Source: Lunatibacter sp035460985
GTDB lineage: Bacteria > Bacteroidota > Bacteroidia > Cytophagales > Cyclobacteriaceae
Assembly: GCA_035460985.1 (NCBI GenBank)
Contig: DATHWC010000045.1
Coordinates: forward strand, 1 to 28,884
Direction: 5' to 3'
Length of the DNA stretch: 28,884 nt
The notes beneath the pieces were generated by a model. The model was given only the letters and a program-made list of their open reading frames with translations. It was not told the DNA's origin and made no database searches. Below, piece by piece: positions 16,461-24,551 of the stretch (positions are counted from its first letter, which is position 1; every line of letters starts with the position of its first letter). The translations under genes were made by a program, and so were the position numbers.

Positions 16461-17861
16461 ATGAATGTAAAGGTGAAGTTTTTGGGAGCTGCGGGCACGG
16501 TAACTGGCTCTAGATTTTTATTGGAAGTAGATGATCTGAAAATACTTGTAGACTGTGGCTTGTTTCAGGGGCTAAAGGAGTATCGGCTGCGTAACTGGGA
16601 ATCCTTCCCAATAGATCCCGCTGAAATCGATATGGTTTTACTGACTCATGCCCATATCGACCATACCGGCTATTTGCCTAAATTGGTGAAAGAAGGTTTT
16701 TCAGGGCCAATCTATGGGACATCCCCCACGTTGGATTTGGTTGAAATTCTACTACTCGATGCGGGTAAGCTACAGGAAGAAGAAGCCAAGTACGCGCTTA
16801 AAAAAGGATATTCCAAACATGAAAAACCCGCACCCCTTTTCACCATTCAAGATGCGGAACGTGTCTTTCCCCTACTTCAACCGTTGGAATTTGGAGAAGA
16901 GCATGTTCTTTTCGATTGCCTCAAAATAACTGCATATAATGCCGGGCATATCTTGGGGGCGGCCATTTTGAAGATCAAAATTCAGGGAGAAAATCAGGAA
17001 AAGATAATCGTCTTTTCCGGTGATTTGGGCAGGTTTCATGATCCTATCCTTTACCCTCCAACAGAAATTCCTTTCTGCGACGTCCTGTTTTTGGAATCCA
17101 CCTATGGGAATAGAATTAATGCCTCCTCGACGATTCAAAGCCAACTTGCCAAAGCCATCAAAGACACCTATATGAACGGTGGTATCTCTGTCATTCCTTC
17201 ATTTGCCGTTGGCAGAACCCAGATGATTCTATTTTATCTCCATAGGTTGCAAAAATTGGGAGCCATTCCTGAAATCCCCATTTACGTGGACAGCCCCATG
17301 GCTATAGATGTCACAAAACTTTACAAGAAATACAGCCATTATCACCATTTGGGACCTTTCTTGCATGAAGAGGGAGCAAATCCCTTTCTTCATCCCAAGC
17401 TTCACTACTATAGGACCCAAGACGCGTCCATGACGCTAAACGCAATTAAAGGGGATGCGATCATCATTTCCGCCAGCGGAATGGCTACCGGCGGGAGAAT
17501 TCTCCATCATTTGTATAACAGACTGCCCAACGAAAACGACAGCATCATATTCGTAGGATATCAGGCAGAGGGGACGCGGGGTAGAAAAATCCTTGACGGC
17601 GATACCAATTGCCGCATTTACGGGATAGATGTTCAAATAAAAGCCGATATCCATTTTATAGATGGGCTTTCCGCACATGCCGACCAAGCTGAGCTTCTCG
17701 AATGGTGTGAGGGATTTATTAGCCGCCCAAAACGTACCTTTTTGGTACATGGGGAAGAAAAAGCCACCGAAACGCTGGCACAACTCTTGAAAGAAAAATT
17801 GGACTGGAATACCATCCAGCCCAATTACCTGGAGTCATTTGAACTGTTTTCAGGAATTTGA
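16461..17861 (+). CDS. Beta-CASP metallo-beta-lactamase, RNA-processing exonuclease-like
   Basis: A 466-residue protein of the beta-CASP branch of the metallo-beta-lactamase fold (CPSF73 / YsH1 / RNase-like type). The N-terminus FLGAAGTVTGSRFLLE is characteristic. The zinc motif HAHIDHTG lies at 63-68, further ligands are in NAGHILGA and FSGDLGR, and FLESTYG contains the beta-CASP motif A acid. PSFAVGRTQ, ISASGMATGGR and SAHAD (motif B region) complete the fold. These enzymes cut or trim RNA; in bacteria, relatives act in mRNA turnover or rRNA maturation. It is predicted cytoplasmic. The ATG start is preferred over an upstream TTG. A small lipoprotein gene follows after 26 bases and may share its transcript, though the link in function is unclear. 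Confidence 0.9.
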   Translation: MNVKVKFLGAAGTVTGSRFLLEVDDLKILVDCGLFQGLKEYRLRNWESFPIDPAEIDMVLLTHAHIDHTGYLPKLVKEGFSGPIYGTSPTLDLVEILLLDAGKLQEEEAKYALKKGYSKHEKPAPLFTIQDAERVFPLLQPLEFGEEHVLFDCLKITAYNAGHILGAAILKIKIQGENQEKIIVFSGDLGRFHDPILYPPTEIPFCDVLFLESTYGNRINASSTIQSQLAKAIKDTYMNGGISVIPSFAVGRTQMILFYLHRLQKLGAIPEIPIYVDSPMAIDVTKLYKKYSHYHHLGPFLHEEGANPFLHPKLHYYRTQDASMTLNAIKGDAIIISASGMATGGRILHHLYNRLPNENDSIIFVGYQAEGTRGRKILDGDTNCRIYGIDVQIKADIHFIDGLSAHADQAELLEWCEGFISRPKRTFLVHGEEKATETLAQLLKEKLDWNTIQPNYLESFELFSGI

Positions 17862-17887
17862 AGTATTAATTCTATTCTAATTAGGCC

Positions 17888-18352
17888 ATGAGATTGATCC
17901 AATATCTTTTTATTCTGCTGTGTTTCGGATTGGCTTTAGGTTGTAAATCACCCAAAGAAAAAACCCAAGGGATTCACGGTCAGTTGTTTTGGGTAGAAGG
18001 GAATCTGATGCCACAGGCGTCGGCGGAAGGCACAGCTCCTACAGAACAGAACCTAAGGCAAGGTGTGCAGCGCACAGTGAAAGTTCATTCTCTTACACAT
18101 ATCGATCAATTATCAATTGGAGATTATCTTATAGGCACCATCCAAACTCCAGAAATTGCCAGTTTTGAGACGGATCCGGATGGATCCTTCCGTATTGAAC
18201 TGCCAATTGGGAAATATTCTCTGTTCACCGTGGAGGAGGATGGATTTTTTGCCAATATTTTTGACAGTAAAAACCACATCAATCCGGTGGAAGTAAAAGC
18301 TGGAGAATGGAGTAGGTTTGATATTATTATCAATTATAAAGCTGTATATTAG
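17888..18352 (+). CDS. Small lipoprotein with a beta-sandwich-like domain
   Basis: A 154-residue protein with a lipoprotein signal: a hydrophobic stretch then LALGC, with Cys19 expected to be lipidated. The mature part has a short linker and a segment EIASFETDPDGSFRIELPIG followed by KYSLFTVEEDGFF. This pattern resembles carboxypeptidase-regulatory-like or CNA-B-like beta-sandwich domains, in which a G-x-F-x-[IL] strand recurs. Specific function is unknown; it probably sits in the outer membrane or periplasm. It lies 26 bases after the beta-CASP gene and 128 bases before the ECF sigma gene, so it is more likely the last gene of the former unit. Confidence 0.75.
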   Translation: MRLIQYLFILLCFGLALGCKSPKEKTQGIHGQLFWVEGNLMPQASAEGTAPTEQNLRQGVQRTVKVHSLTHIDQLSIGDYLIGTIQTPEIASFETDPDGSFRIELPIGKYSLFTVEEDGFFANIFDSKNHINPVEVKAGEWSRFDIIINYKAVY

Positions 18353-18437
18353 GCAATTGAACACCAACATTACTCAATTACTTGGCCAGAACGGTCGTAT
18401 TTGTAGAAATATCTTTTTTTTTCATGCACGTGCAACC

Positions 18438-18467
18438 TTTGGGAGAGGAGTTGTATCTATACTATTG
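18438..18467 (+). promoter_or_regulatory. Candidate promoter of the ECF sigma operon
   Basis: A TTTG (18438-18441) lies 18 bases before TACTATTG (18460-18467), which matches TAnnTTTG with one mismatch. The start codon is 13 bases further on. A 10-bp palindrome TGCACGTGCA (18425-18434) lies just upstream and could be an operator or chance. Confidence 0.35.
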
Positions 18468-18480
18468 AAACACCATCATC

Positions 18481-19056
18481 ATGTTTTTGAGCAAAACCTT
18501 TACCAAAGAACCGGATATCATCAAAAGATGCCTCAGAGGGGATGGAAAAGCTCAACGCGAACTTTACGAAGCCTATGCGGGAAAATTTCTTTCTATCTGT
18601 CTTCGGTATGTGAAAAACAGCATGGTGGCTGAGGATATAATGATAGAGGGGTTTATGAAAATATTTGAAAAACTTCCTCAATATGAAGGAAAAGGAAATT
18701 TCGAAGGGTGGATGCGGAAAATTATGGTAACTCAATCCCTGCTTTACCTTCGGGACAACAAAAATCTGTTGATGGAAATAAATCTGGATGGACAGGAAAA
18801 TTCACCAGCTATGGGGGTGGCCGATCATGACATCAATTGTCAGGACTTATTGCAGCTAATTGCCGAACTTCCGGTTGGCTTCCGTACGGTGTTCAATCTT
18901 TATGTAATAGAAGGATATTCCCATAGAGAGATTGAAGGTATGCTTGGTATCTCCGAAAGCACTTCAAAATCCCAACTCAGCAGGGCCCGAGCAGCTTTGA
19001 AAAACCGCCTTTCACAGAAATCTTACCAATTAAAAGAAACCAAAAACCATGGATGA
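18481..19056 (+). CDS. ECF-type RNA polymerase sigma factor
   Basis: A 191-residue sigma-70 factor of the extracytoplasmic-function class. Region 2 spans about residues 28-85, with LYEAYAGKFLSICLRYVKN, the DxM/EGFMKIFEKL block and a GNFEGWMRKIM tail. Region 4 spans about 125-178, with LPVGFRTVFNLYVIEGYSH and the helix-turn-helix IEGMLGISESTSKSQLSRAR. There is no region 1 or 3, as expected. It overlaps the next gene by 8 bases. The following product is a single-pass membrane protein and probably its anti-sigma factor. Sigma factors of this kind in Bacteroidota control envelope or outer-membrane functions, and the co-transcribed beta-barrel and GIN-domain genes fit that. Confidence 0.95.
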   Translation: MFLSKTFTKEPDIIKRCLRGDGKAQRELYEAYAGKFLSICLRYVKNSMVAEDIMIEGFMKIFEKLPQYEGKGNFEGWMRKIMVTQSLLYLRDNKNLLMEINLDGQENSPAMGVADHDINCQDLLQLIAELPVGFRTVFNLYVIEGYSHREIEGMLGISESTSKSQLSRARAALKNRLSQKSYQLKETKNHG

Positions 19057-19783
19057 TAAACACCTAGATACGTTGTTTCGGGAAAAACTCAGCAACCATG
19101 AAATACAGCCTTCTCCAAGGGCATGGTCCAAATTGGAACAGCAGTTGAGTGAAAACAAAAAGCCGCTTTGGTTAATCTGGGGAAATTATGCTGCGGGTTT
19201 TCTATTGCTCTTGGGTATAGGAATTGGCTATCAATATTGGAACCAAACCGCTCCTGATTCGGGGAAAGAACTGATTACTGAAATTACTCCGGTCCAGCCA
19301 AGCCCCCTTGCTCCGGTGGACACGGTGACAGTTCCAAAAGTATCTGAGAACCCTTCCATCATTCAGCCAGCTCAAAGAAAACCCGCGCCTTCTAAACCTG
19401 CGCCAGCCTACAAGCCGAGCGAACAGTTAGCTAATGTATCCACTGATCCCACAGCGAGATTGGAAGAATCTCTTCCTCCAGCAGACCAACGGGAAGAGGT
19501 GTGGACTGAGCTTTTGGCCGTTGATTTGGCAACTATACAACTAGACATTGATGAAATAATCGCCGAAATCCCACACCAGGAAAATGAGATTGCCTACACG
19601 GTCAAAATAGTATCGCGAGGTTATGCCATCGCACCGGACAAAGGGCAGCTAGTTGACGGGATTGAAAACAAATTGGAAAAAATCGGGGGATTCTTTACAA
19701 AAGTTGACAAGGGTTTTGGGGATTTGCAGGATGCCAAAAACGACTTGATTTTCCAGGTAATGGCCAGTAAAAAGGAAAAATAA
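19049..19783 (+). CDS. Putative single-pass anti-sigma factor
   Basis: A 244-residue protein with a cytoplasmic N-terminus of about 38 residues that includes LFREKLSNHEIQPSPRAWSKLE, the short helical signature seen at the start of many Bacteroidota anti-sigma partners. One transmembrane helix follows (about 39-61), then a Pro/Thr/Ala-rich periplasmic linker (about 65-140) and a C-terminal region of about 100 residues without a recognised domain. The start overlaps the sigma gene by 8 bases, which indicates translational coupling. The role as anti-sigma factor is inferred from position, topology and N-terminus; no zinc-binding HxxxCxxC motif is present. Confidence 0.7.
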   Translation: MDDKHLDTLFREKLSNHEIQPSPRAWSKLEQQLSENKKPLWLIWGNYAAGFLLLLGIGIGYQYWNQTAPDSGKELITEITPVQPSPLAPVDTVTVPKVSENPSIIQPAQRKPAPSKPAPAYKPSEQLANVSTDPTARLEESLPPADQREEVWTELLAVDLATIQLDIDEIIAEIPHQENEIAYTVKIVSRGYAIAPDKGQLVDGIENKLEKIGGFFTKVDKGFGDLQDAKNDLIFQVMASKKEK

Positions 19784-19802
19784 ATTACAAAAAAAAATCT
19801 AT

Positions 19803-20828
19803 ATGAAAAGGTACTTAATTGCCATGTTACTAATGGTAGTAATCCAACAGGTGTTTGGAAGGCAGGATCACCAAGAAAACCACGTCAAAAATGACAGCAT
19901 CATTGTTGAATTTGGGAAATCCGGAAAACTGGTTGTTGTGATTGACAATCCGGAAGATTTTGAACGGTTGAAGCAAATGAATATCAACCAGATTATTCAG
20001 GAATTGGATTTGCCTTCTCCCGAGAAGGACGGGGTGCAAACTGTCGTTGAGGTCAAATACAAAGACGGGAAAAGAGAAATCTTTCGCATATACGAAGACG
20101 GGGCGGAAACAGAAGTCAGCTTCGGAAGGTATCGAATCATCGTTGACGAATCGGGGTCAAAAACCAAAGTCAAAATGGAATCCAGTCCAAAAGAGAAAAA
20201 GGACCCTTTCTTCCGAACGTTTTTCAATGCTGACTTGGGAATAAACAATTACTTTGAAGACGGAGGAATTCCTGGTCCGGGAGCACCTTATGCGGTCAAA
20301 GGATGGGGAAGTTGGAATGTTGGACTAGCCTGGATGGCAAGTCAGAAGTTGAATGAGGGGCTGTATTGGGATTTCGGATTAGGGGTGCAGTGGTACAATT
20401 TCAAATTTGAAAATGCAAGAATTCAGGCACAGCGGAGTGAAAGCGGAGTCGACTTTGTAAATCGGACTGATGTAGAAGGATTCAAAAGTAAGGTGTCAGC
20501 CTCCTATATGACGGCATTAACTATGTTGAAATATGATTTTGGGAAAAAGAACGGCAAAGGTAGAGAAGGCCTCAGGGTTGGAATCGGCCCCTATGCGGGG
20601 TATCGGCTAGGGGGAAGAAGTAAATTTGTATACCGTGAGCTTGGCGGTTCCGGAAGAAAAAAGGAAAAGGAACCTGCTGGAACCTATTTGAGCAATTTCA
20701 GGTATGGATTAAGAGGAGAAGTAGGCTTTAGAAGCGTTACCTTTTTCACCACCTATGACTTCAACCCCTTGTTTCACAGGGATGTGCAGCCTTCCGTGAA
20801 TCCTATTTCCTTCGGACTGGTGTTCTAA
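19803..20828 (+). CDS. Outer-membrane beta-barrel candidate of the sigma operon
   Basis: A 341-residue protein with a signal peptide (about residues 1-19, ending QQVFGRQ). The first half (about 20-135) is charged and probably soluble. From about 140 on, alternating hydrophobic strands rich in Gly and aromatics (SWNVGLAWMAS, YWDFGLGVQWYNF, GLRVGIGPYAGYRLGG, RYGLRGEVGF) end in a terminal Phe, the classic signature of an outer-membrane beta-barrel. It lies 19 bases after the anti-sigma gene. No closer family can be named, although PorT/OmpW-like small barrels are a reasonable comparison. A role as target or sensor of the sigma system is an inference from the operon. Confidence 0.7.
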   Translation: MKRYLIAMLLMVVIQQVFGRQDHQENHVKNDSIIVEFGKSGKLVVVIDNPEDFERLKQMNINQIIQELDLPSPEKDGVQTVVEVKYKDGKREIFRIYEDGAETEVSFGRYRIIVDESGSKTKVKMESSPKEKKDPFFRTFFNADLGINNYFEDGGIPGPGAPYAVKGWGSWNVGLAWMASQKLNEGLYWDFGLGVQWYNFKFENARIQAQRSESGVDFVNRTDVEGFKSKVSASYMTALTMLKYDFGKKNGKGREGLRVGIGPYAGYRLGGRSKFVYRELGGSGRKKEKEPAGTYLSNFRYGLRGEVGFRSVTFFTTYDFNPLFHRDVQPSVNPISFGLVF

Positions 20829-20858
20829 AATTTCCTAACCTGAAAATTCACAACTGAC

Positions 20859-21785
20859 ATGAAAAAAATACACTACTTCCGTTTTCCTTTGTCCATTTTT
20901 CTCTTTCTCCTAATGACTCATCTATCTTTAGGTCAGGAAGTCATCGAAAAAACCTTTTCTGGTATTGATATACTTGAAATGGAAATCGCCGGCGTCGATG
21001 TCATATATTCCGGCATCCCCGGAGAGCGGGATATCAAACTAAGTGCTTTATTTGGGAAAAATGAAGATGCTGGCCGATCCTTCTTCATGGTCACTGTGGG
21101 CAACACGCTAAAAGTATCCTACAAGAATCAAAACAAAGAACCGGTTATTCGGGAGAAACGATTCATTCACCTCGAAGGTCCCGAAAACCTACAGATTTCT
21201 ATTCGAAACACTTCGGGGCTGGTCGGTGTAAGTCAGGTCAGTGCCGGAGAGACCAAGCTGTCCGTCAGTTCCGGTAAAATAGCCGCCAAGCAAATCAAAG
21301 GGGCGCTTTTCCTAAAGGCAAACTCGGGAAGTATAGATGCTCGGGACATAGTAGGAGATCTCACCTGCTCCATTACCTCCGGATCGGCAGAGATCAGCCA
21401 GGTTAGTGGCAACGCCGATATCAACGCAAATAGCGGCTCACTGAAAATAACAGATATCGACGGACTGGTAAATGCCAAACTTTCTTCAGGTAATCTACGG
21501 TTGGAAAATGTAGGTGAATTGGGGAAAATAACTGTTTCTTCCGGAAATATTCGGGCAGTTCAGTGCGGATTAGGCGGCAGCACCTCCCTGGAGGGGTCTT
21601 CTGGAAGTATAGATATTCAGACTGTATCCCAGCTGGATCAATTCAATTATAATTTAAAGGCCGGAAGTGGATCACTACGGGTAGGGTCTGTCTCAAATTC
21701 AAAAATACTAACGATTGAAAATGGTTCCGAACACACCATTAGAGGATCCATAAGCTCCGGCTCTTTGCAGATTCGAAACATGTAG
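20859..21785 (+). CDS. GIN-domain / DUF4097-like exported beta-helix protein
   Basis: A 308-residue protein with a signal peptide (about residues 1-25). The body contains repeating units of about 20 residues with Ser-Gly-Ser or Ser-Gly-Asn turns (for example VSSGKIAAKQIKG, ANSGSIDARDIVG, TSGSAEISQVSG, SSGNLRLENVGE, SSGNIRAVQCG). These predict a right- or left-handed beta-helix, as in the GIN/head domain annotated as DUF2807/DUF4097 putative adhesins. It is the last gene of the sigma operon (30 bases after the barrel gene). Proteins of this type often accompany ECF sigma systems in Bacteroidota, but their function is unknown. It converges with the four-helix membrane-protein gene, over a 14-bp inverted repeat. 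Confidence 0.83.
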   Translation: MKKIHYFRFPLSIFLFLLMTHLSLGQEVIEKTFSGIDILEMEIAGVDVIYSGIPGERDIKLSALFGKNEDAGRSFFMVTVGNTLKVSYKNQNKEPVIREKRFIHLEGPENLQISIRNTSGLVGVSQVSAGETKLSVSSGKIAAKQIKGALFLKANSGSIDARDIVGDLTCSITSGSAEISQVSGNADINANSGSLKITDIDGLVNAKLSSGNLRLENVGELGKITVSSGNIRAVQCGLGGSTSLEGSSGSIDIQTVSQLDQFNYNLKAGSGSLRVGSVSNSKILTIENGSEHTIRGSISSGSLQIRNM

Positions 21786-21801
21786 TTTTCCCAACAGGTG
21801 T

Positions 21802-21844
21802 GTATATGAAATCAGAGATCTTCCCTTCTGCTGATTTCATATAC
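21802..21844. terminator. 14-bp perfect inverted repeat between convergent genes
   Basis: GTATATGAAATCAG (21802-21815) and CTGATTTCATATAC (21831-21844) are perfect inverted arms around a 15-base loop. The repeat lies just after the GIN-domain gene and covers the last codons and stop of the converging membrane-protein gene. It has no adjacent T tract in the minus direction and only scattered Ts in the plus direction, so its role as a bidirectional terminator or 3' stabiliser is inferred. Confidence 0.55.
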
Positions 21845-22324
21845 CTTGTCTTTTTCCTCATTTTTTAACCGAAGTCCGCTAACAATCCGATCTGGAGTGG
21901 GCTTGCCCAAAGAGACTACAATAAGGCAGGAAGCATAAGCTATGGTAAAACCAGGATTTTCAAACAAAATCAACCCAGCTGAACAGAGTATTCCTACCAC
22001 GAGAAGAATCCAATACCGGTCAACAGTAATCCGTACATAGATCAAAAACCTTTCTTCAAAGGTCAACGAATTCCTATGGGTGGATTTTAACTCCCGATTG
22101 AACCGGATTTGTTGTATCAACAATCCACCGAAAACAAGAATCAATAAAAGATAATTGAGTAATTCCGGCAAATCCGGAATTGATAAGGACCTGGATTTTC
22201 CGGTGGTATAGAGATAAGCGTAAGAAAAAAAAGGCAATGGTATCACTATCAGCAGCAATACATTCCGCTCCAAAACCCTGTATTTCCTTTTTAGCTCATC
22301 CAGTCCCGTTTTAGGTGATAGCAT
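21812..22324 (-). CDS. Four-helix membrane protein coupled to the reductase gene
   Basis: A 170-residue protein with four hydrophobic segments (about residues 20-41, 55-71, 102-120 and 124-140), and charged N- and C-terminal tails that are probably both cytoplasmic. No motif or family is recognised. Its ATG follows the stop codon of the reductase gene with no base between (TAGATG), so translation is likely coupled and a functional link to the reductase is plausible but unproven. Its last codons lie within a perfect 14-bp inverted repeat. Confidence 0.75.
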   Translation of the reverse strand: MLSPKTGLDELKRKYRVLERNVLLLIVIPLPFFSYAYLYTTGKSRSLSIPDLPELLNYLLLILVFGGLLIQQIRFNRELKSTHRNSLTFEERFLIYVRITVDRYWILLVVGILCSAGLILFENPGFTIAYASCLIVVSLGKPTPDRIVSGLRLKNEEKDKVYEISRREDL

Positions 22325-23425
22325 CTACTCAATATTGATTTTTATTTCGCCACTCTTGGGCTTGGAAGAGCAACAGAGGATATATCCCGCTTCGATTTCA
22401 TTTTCACTTAGTCCGGCATCCTCATCCATGGTTACTTTTCCAGAAAGCAATCTACCCCTGCAGGCAGTGCACAAACCGCTTTGGCAGGAATAGGGCATGT
22501 CGATATCCATATCCAGACCTGCTTCCAGGATAGTCTTGTCCGGAGTAACATCGAAGGTGTACGATTGGCCTTCTAAGGTGATCGTTACTTCTTGGGTGAT
22601 TTGTTGATCACCCTCCTCCGCATTTCCGTTTTTATCTTTTGCATCAATGAAAAAATTCTCAGTGAATATTACTTCTCTTGGAACTCCCATTTCAGCCAGC
22701 GAACTTTTTCCAGCTTCCATCATTTCATGAGGACCACATAGGAAAAACCTGCCTTCATAGTCGGAATCAGCCAATAGGTCTCTTCCAAAATTCTGAATGT
22801 CAGACGCCACTATTCTTCCTTTAGCCCCCTCCCATACGCCATTTGGTTGGCTGAGTTGATGGTGAACCTGAACCCTACCTGGATATTGTTCATTCAATTT
22901 TTCCAGAAGAGATTTAAATATGATTTGTTCTTCATTTCTACTTCCATACAGCAAGCTTACTTTGGCGTCCGGTTCATTTACCAAAATGGATTTAGTAATG
23001 CCCAAAATAGGCGTAATACCACTTCCAGCCACGATCATGCCGTAATGTCTTTTGTTTTTTGAATGATAGTCGCAGGTAAAGTTCCCCATGGGACGCATCA
23101 CAGTTATCTTTTTCCCAGGAAACACGAGATCATTCATGTAATTTGAAACTACTCCCCCTTTTAGCCTTTTTACTGTAATTCCCGGAAAGGGATCAACGAA
23201 TGGGGAGGTACACAAACTATATGATCTTCTTTCCTCTTTTCCATTTATGATTAAAATAATCGTAAGAAACTGACCCGGTAAATACTCAAGGTGGGGCTCG
23301 GGTTGATCAAAATAAAGTGTAACGGCATCCGAAGTTTCCCGTACGACTTCTCTTACTTGTAAAGTTATATATTGGGAAGATGCTTCCGTTTCCTCCGGAT
23401 TTTTTTTGAATAAATTAAACAACAT
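22325..23425 (-). CDS. Ferredoxin-NAD(P)H reductase-like flavoprotein with [2Fe-2S] domain
   Basis: A 366-residue three-domain oxidoreductase of the PaaE / CDP-reductase / phthalate-dioxygenase-reductase class. The FAD-binding barrel (about 18-125) carries RRSYSLCTS (66-74). The NAD(P)-binding domain (about 128-255) carries VAGSGITPILG (132-142) and LCGPHEMM (229-236). A C-terminal plant-type [2Fe-2S] ferredoxin (about 278-366) follows with ligands Cys314, Cys319, Cys322 and Cys351 (or Cys352). It passes electrons from NAD(P)H through FAD to the iron-sulfur centre and on to a partner oxygenase or desaturase. No oxygenase is adjacent; the next gene is an uncharacterised membrane protein whose start codon directly abuts this gene's stop. 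The first 16 residues are a short basic tail. The protein is predicted cytoplasmic. Confidence 0.92.
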   Translation of the reverse strand: MLFNLFKKNPEETEASSQYITLQVREVVRETSDAVTLYFDQPEPHLEYLPGQFLTIILIINGKEERRSYSLCTSPFVDPFPGITVKRLKGGVVSNYMNDLVFPGKKITVMRPMGNFTCDYHSKNKRHYGMIVAGSGITPILGITKSILVNEPDAKVSLLYGSRNEEQIIFKSLLEKLNEQYPGRVQVHHQLSQPNGVWEGAKGRIVASDIQNFGRDLLADSDYEGRFFLCGPHEMMEAGKSSLAEMGVPREVIFTENFFIDAKDKNGNAEEGDQQITQEVTITLEGQSYTFDVTPDKTILEAGLDMDIDMPYSCQSGLCTACRGRLLSGKVTMDEDAGLSENEIEAGYILCCSSKPKSGEIKINIE

Positions 23426-23641
23426 CTGGTGATATTTTTTTTTCTTTCTCGAATTGGCATTGCAAAATTAACTGGAAAAGGGTAAAAATGGGCCTATGCG
23501 TGGCGCATTTTTATTCTTTCCCCGATCTTAACCAATTCAGCCAATTAAAGGTTCTCAAACTAAATTAGATTTTTCTGTCTAAAATTGTAGCATTTCGACA
23601 ACTTTATACGTATCGGTGCTGAAAACTAATCAGAACCAATA

Positions 23642-24382
23642 ATGATTGCAAAAGTAAAGAAAAAGAAACAAATAGTTTCCCGTTTAAAAGGTGCATTGCC
23701 ACTGCTGATTGCACTGGGAATGCTGAGCTCCTGTCTAAATGACCAGGACATGAATAATGAAGTTACGCCTATAGCCTATGTTTCCTTTTACCATGGGTCA
23801 ACACAGTCTGATGAACTGGCCATTAGGGTAGACAACAACTCCTACCCCCGTCATTACACGCCGTTCAAATTCGGGACATACATTGACTATGGCAATTTCT
23901 ACACCGGCGACCGTAATTTCTCATTCAGCAACTCGGGTACTGCGAATAGCTTGCTTGACACAGTGATTACCCTCAAAGCAAGTCAAGCATACTCTGTATT
24001 CTTGGCTGACGAGGAGGATTTGTTTTTGCCGATTGTGGTCGAAGACAAGCTTACCGATCCAGGAACAGGTAAAGCCCTCATCCGGTTGGTACACCTCTCC
24101 CCAAATACCTCTGAGGTTAATTTAGTGATTGGCAATGCGGAGACCCCCGTGTTCGAAGGCAGTTCCTTTCTAGAGATTACTGACTACAAGCCAGTTACTA
24201 GCGGAAGTGCGGTAATTAAACTGAATGACGCAGAAACGGGCGAAACATTGGTCACAACCGCAGAGACAACTATTCAACCAGGGAGAATATATACCTATGT
24301 TGTAAGAGGGCATCGAGACAATACCTCTGGGTCAGTCAACAACCTTGGCATTCAGATTCTCAGGAATTATCCAAACTATTAA
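23642..24382 (+). CDS. DUF4397-type lipoprotein
   Basis: A 246-residue lipoprotein. A basic N-terminus (AKVKKKKQ) precedes a hydrophobic stretch ending LSSC, so lipidation is expected at Cys31. The mature part matches DUF4397: a first strand AYVSFYHGS and a later ALIRLVHLSPNTSEVNLVIG with a following TYVVRG strand, predicted as two beta-sandwich-like repeats. Proteins of this family are common surface or periplasmic lipoproteins of Bacteroidota with no known function. The gene is solitary (216 bases from the divergent reductase gene) and ends at a strong terminator that begins right after its stop codon. A one-mismatch -7-like element (TAAAATTG) precedes it. Confidence 0.83.
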   Translation: MIAKVKKKKQIVSRLKGALPLLIALGMLSSCLNDQDMNNEVTPIAYVSFYHGSTQSDELAIRVDNNSYPRHYTPFKFGTYIDYGNFYTGDRNFSFSNSGTANSLLDTVITLKASQAYSVFLADEEDLFLPIVVEDKLTDPGTGKALIRLVHLSPNTSEVNLVIGNAETPVFEGSSFLEITDYKPVTSGSAVIKLNDAETGETLVTTAETTIQPGRIYTYVVRGHRDNTSGSVNNLGIQILRNYPNY

Positions 24383-24388
24383 AACCCA

Positions 24389-24423
24389 CCCGGAACATCG
24401 ACTTCGATGTTCCGGGTTTTTTT
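24389..24423 (+). terminator. Rho-independent terminator after the DUF4397 gene
   Basis: Perfect 13-bp arms CCCGGAACATCGA (24389-24401) and TCGATGTTCCGGG (24404-24416), with an effective ACTT tetraloop, are followed by seven T. It begins 7 bases after the stop codon at 24380-24382. Confidence 0.95.
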
Positions 24424-24463
24424 CCTTTCCTATCTTTTAATTATCTTTTTATTACGGAATGCT

Positions 24464-24479
24464 TTTGCCGTTTGGCAAA
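24464..24479 (+). promoter_or_regulatory. Small hairpin TTTGCC-GTTT-GGCAAA upstream of purB
   Basis: A perfect 6-bp dyad about 40 bases before the purB -7 candidate. It could be an operator (for example for a purine regulator) or a chance hairpin; the known proteobacterial PurR box is different. Confidence 0.25.
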
Positions 24480-24517
24480 TAAACACGAAAGGTCCGCCTA
24501 TTTTCAGTTTAAAGGTT

Positions 24518-24525
24518 TAATTTTG
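24518..24525 (+). promoter_or_regulatory. -7 element TAATTTTG for purB
   Basis: An exact TAnnTTTG match that ends 26 bases before the purB ATG, downstream of the terminator. No clear -33 TTTG lies at the usual spacing. The ATG is preceded by AAAGGATACGA, which offers a modest Shine-Dalgarno. Confidence 0.45.
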
Positions 24526-24551
24526 CCATTCAATCACCTAAAAGGATACGA

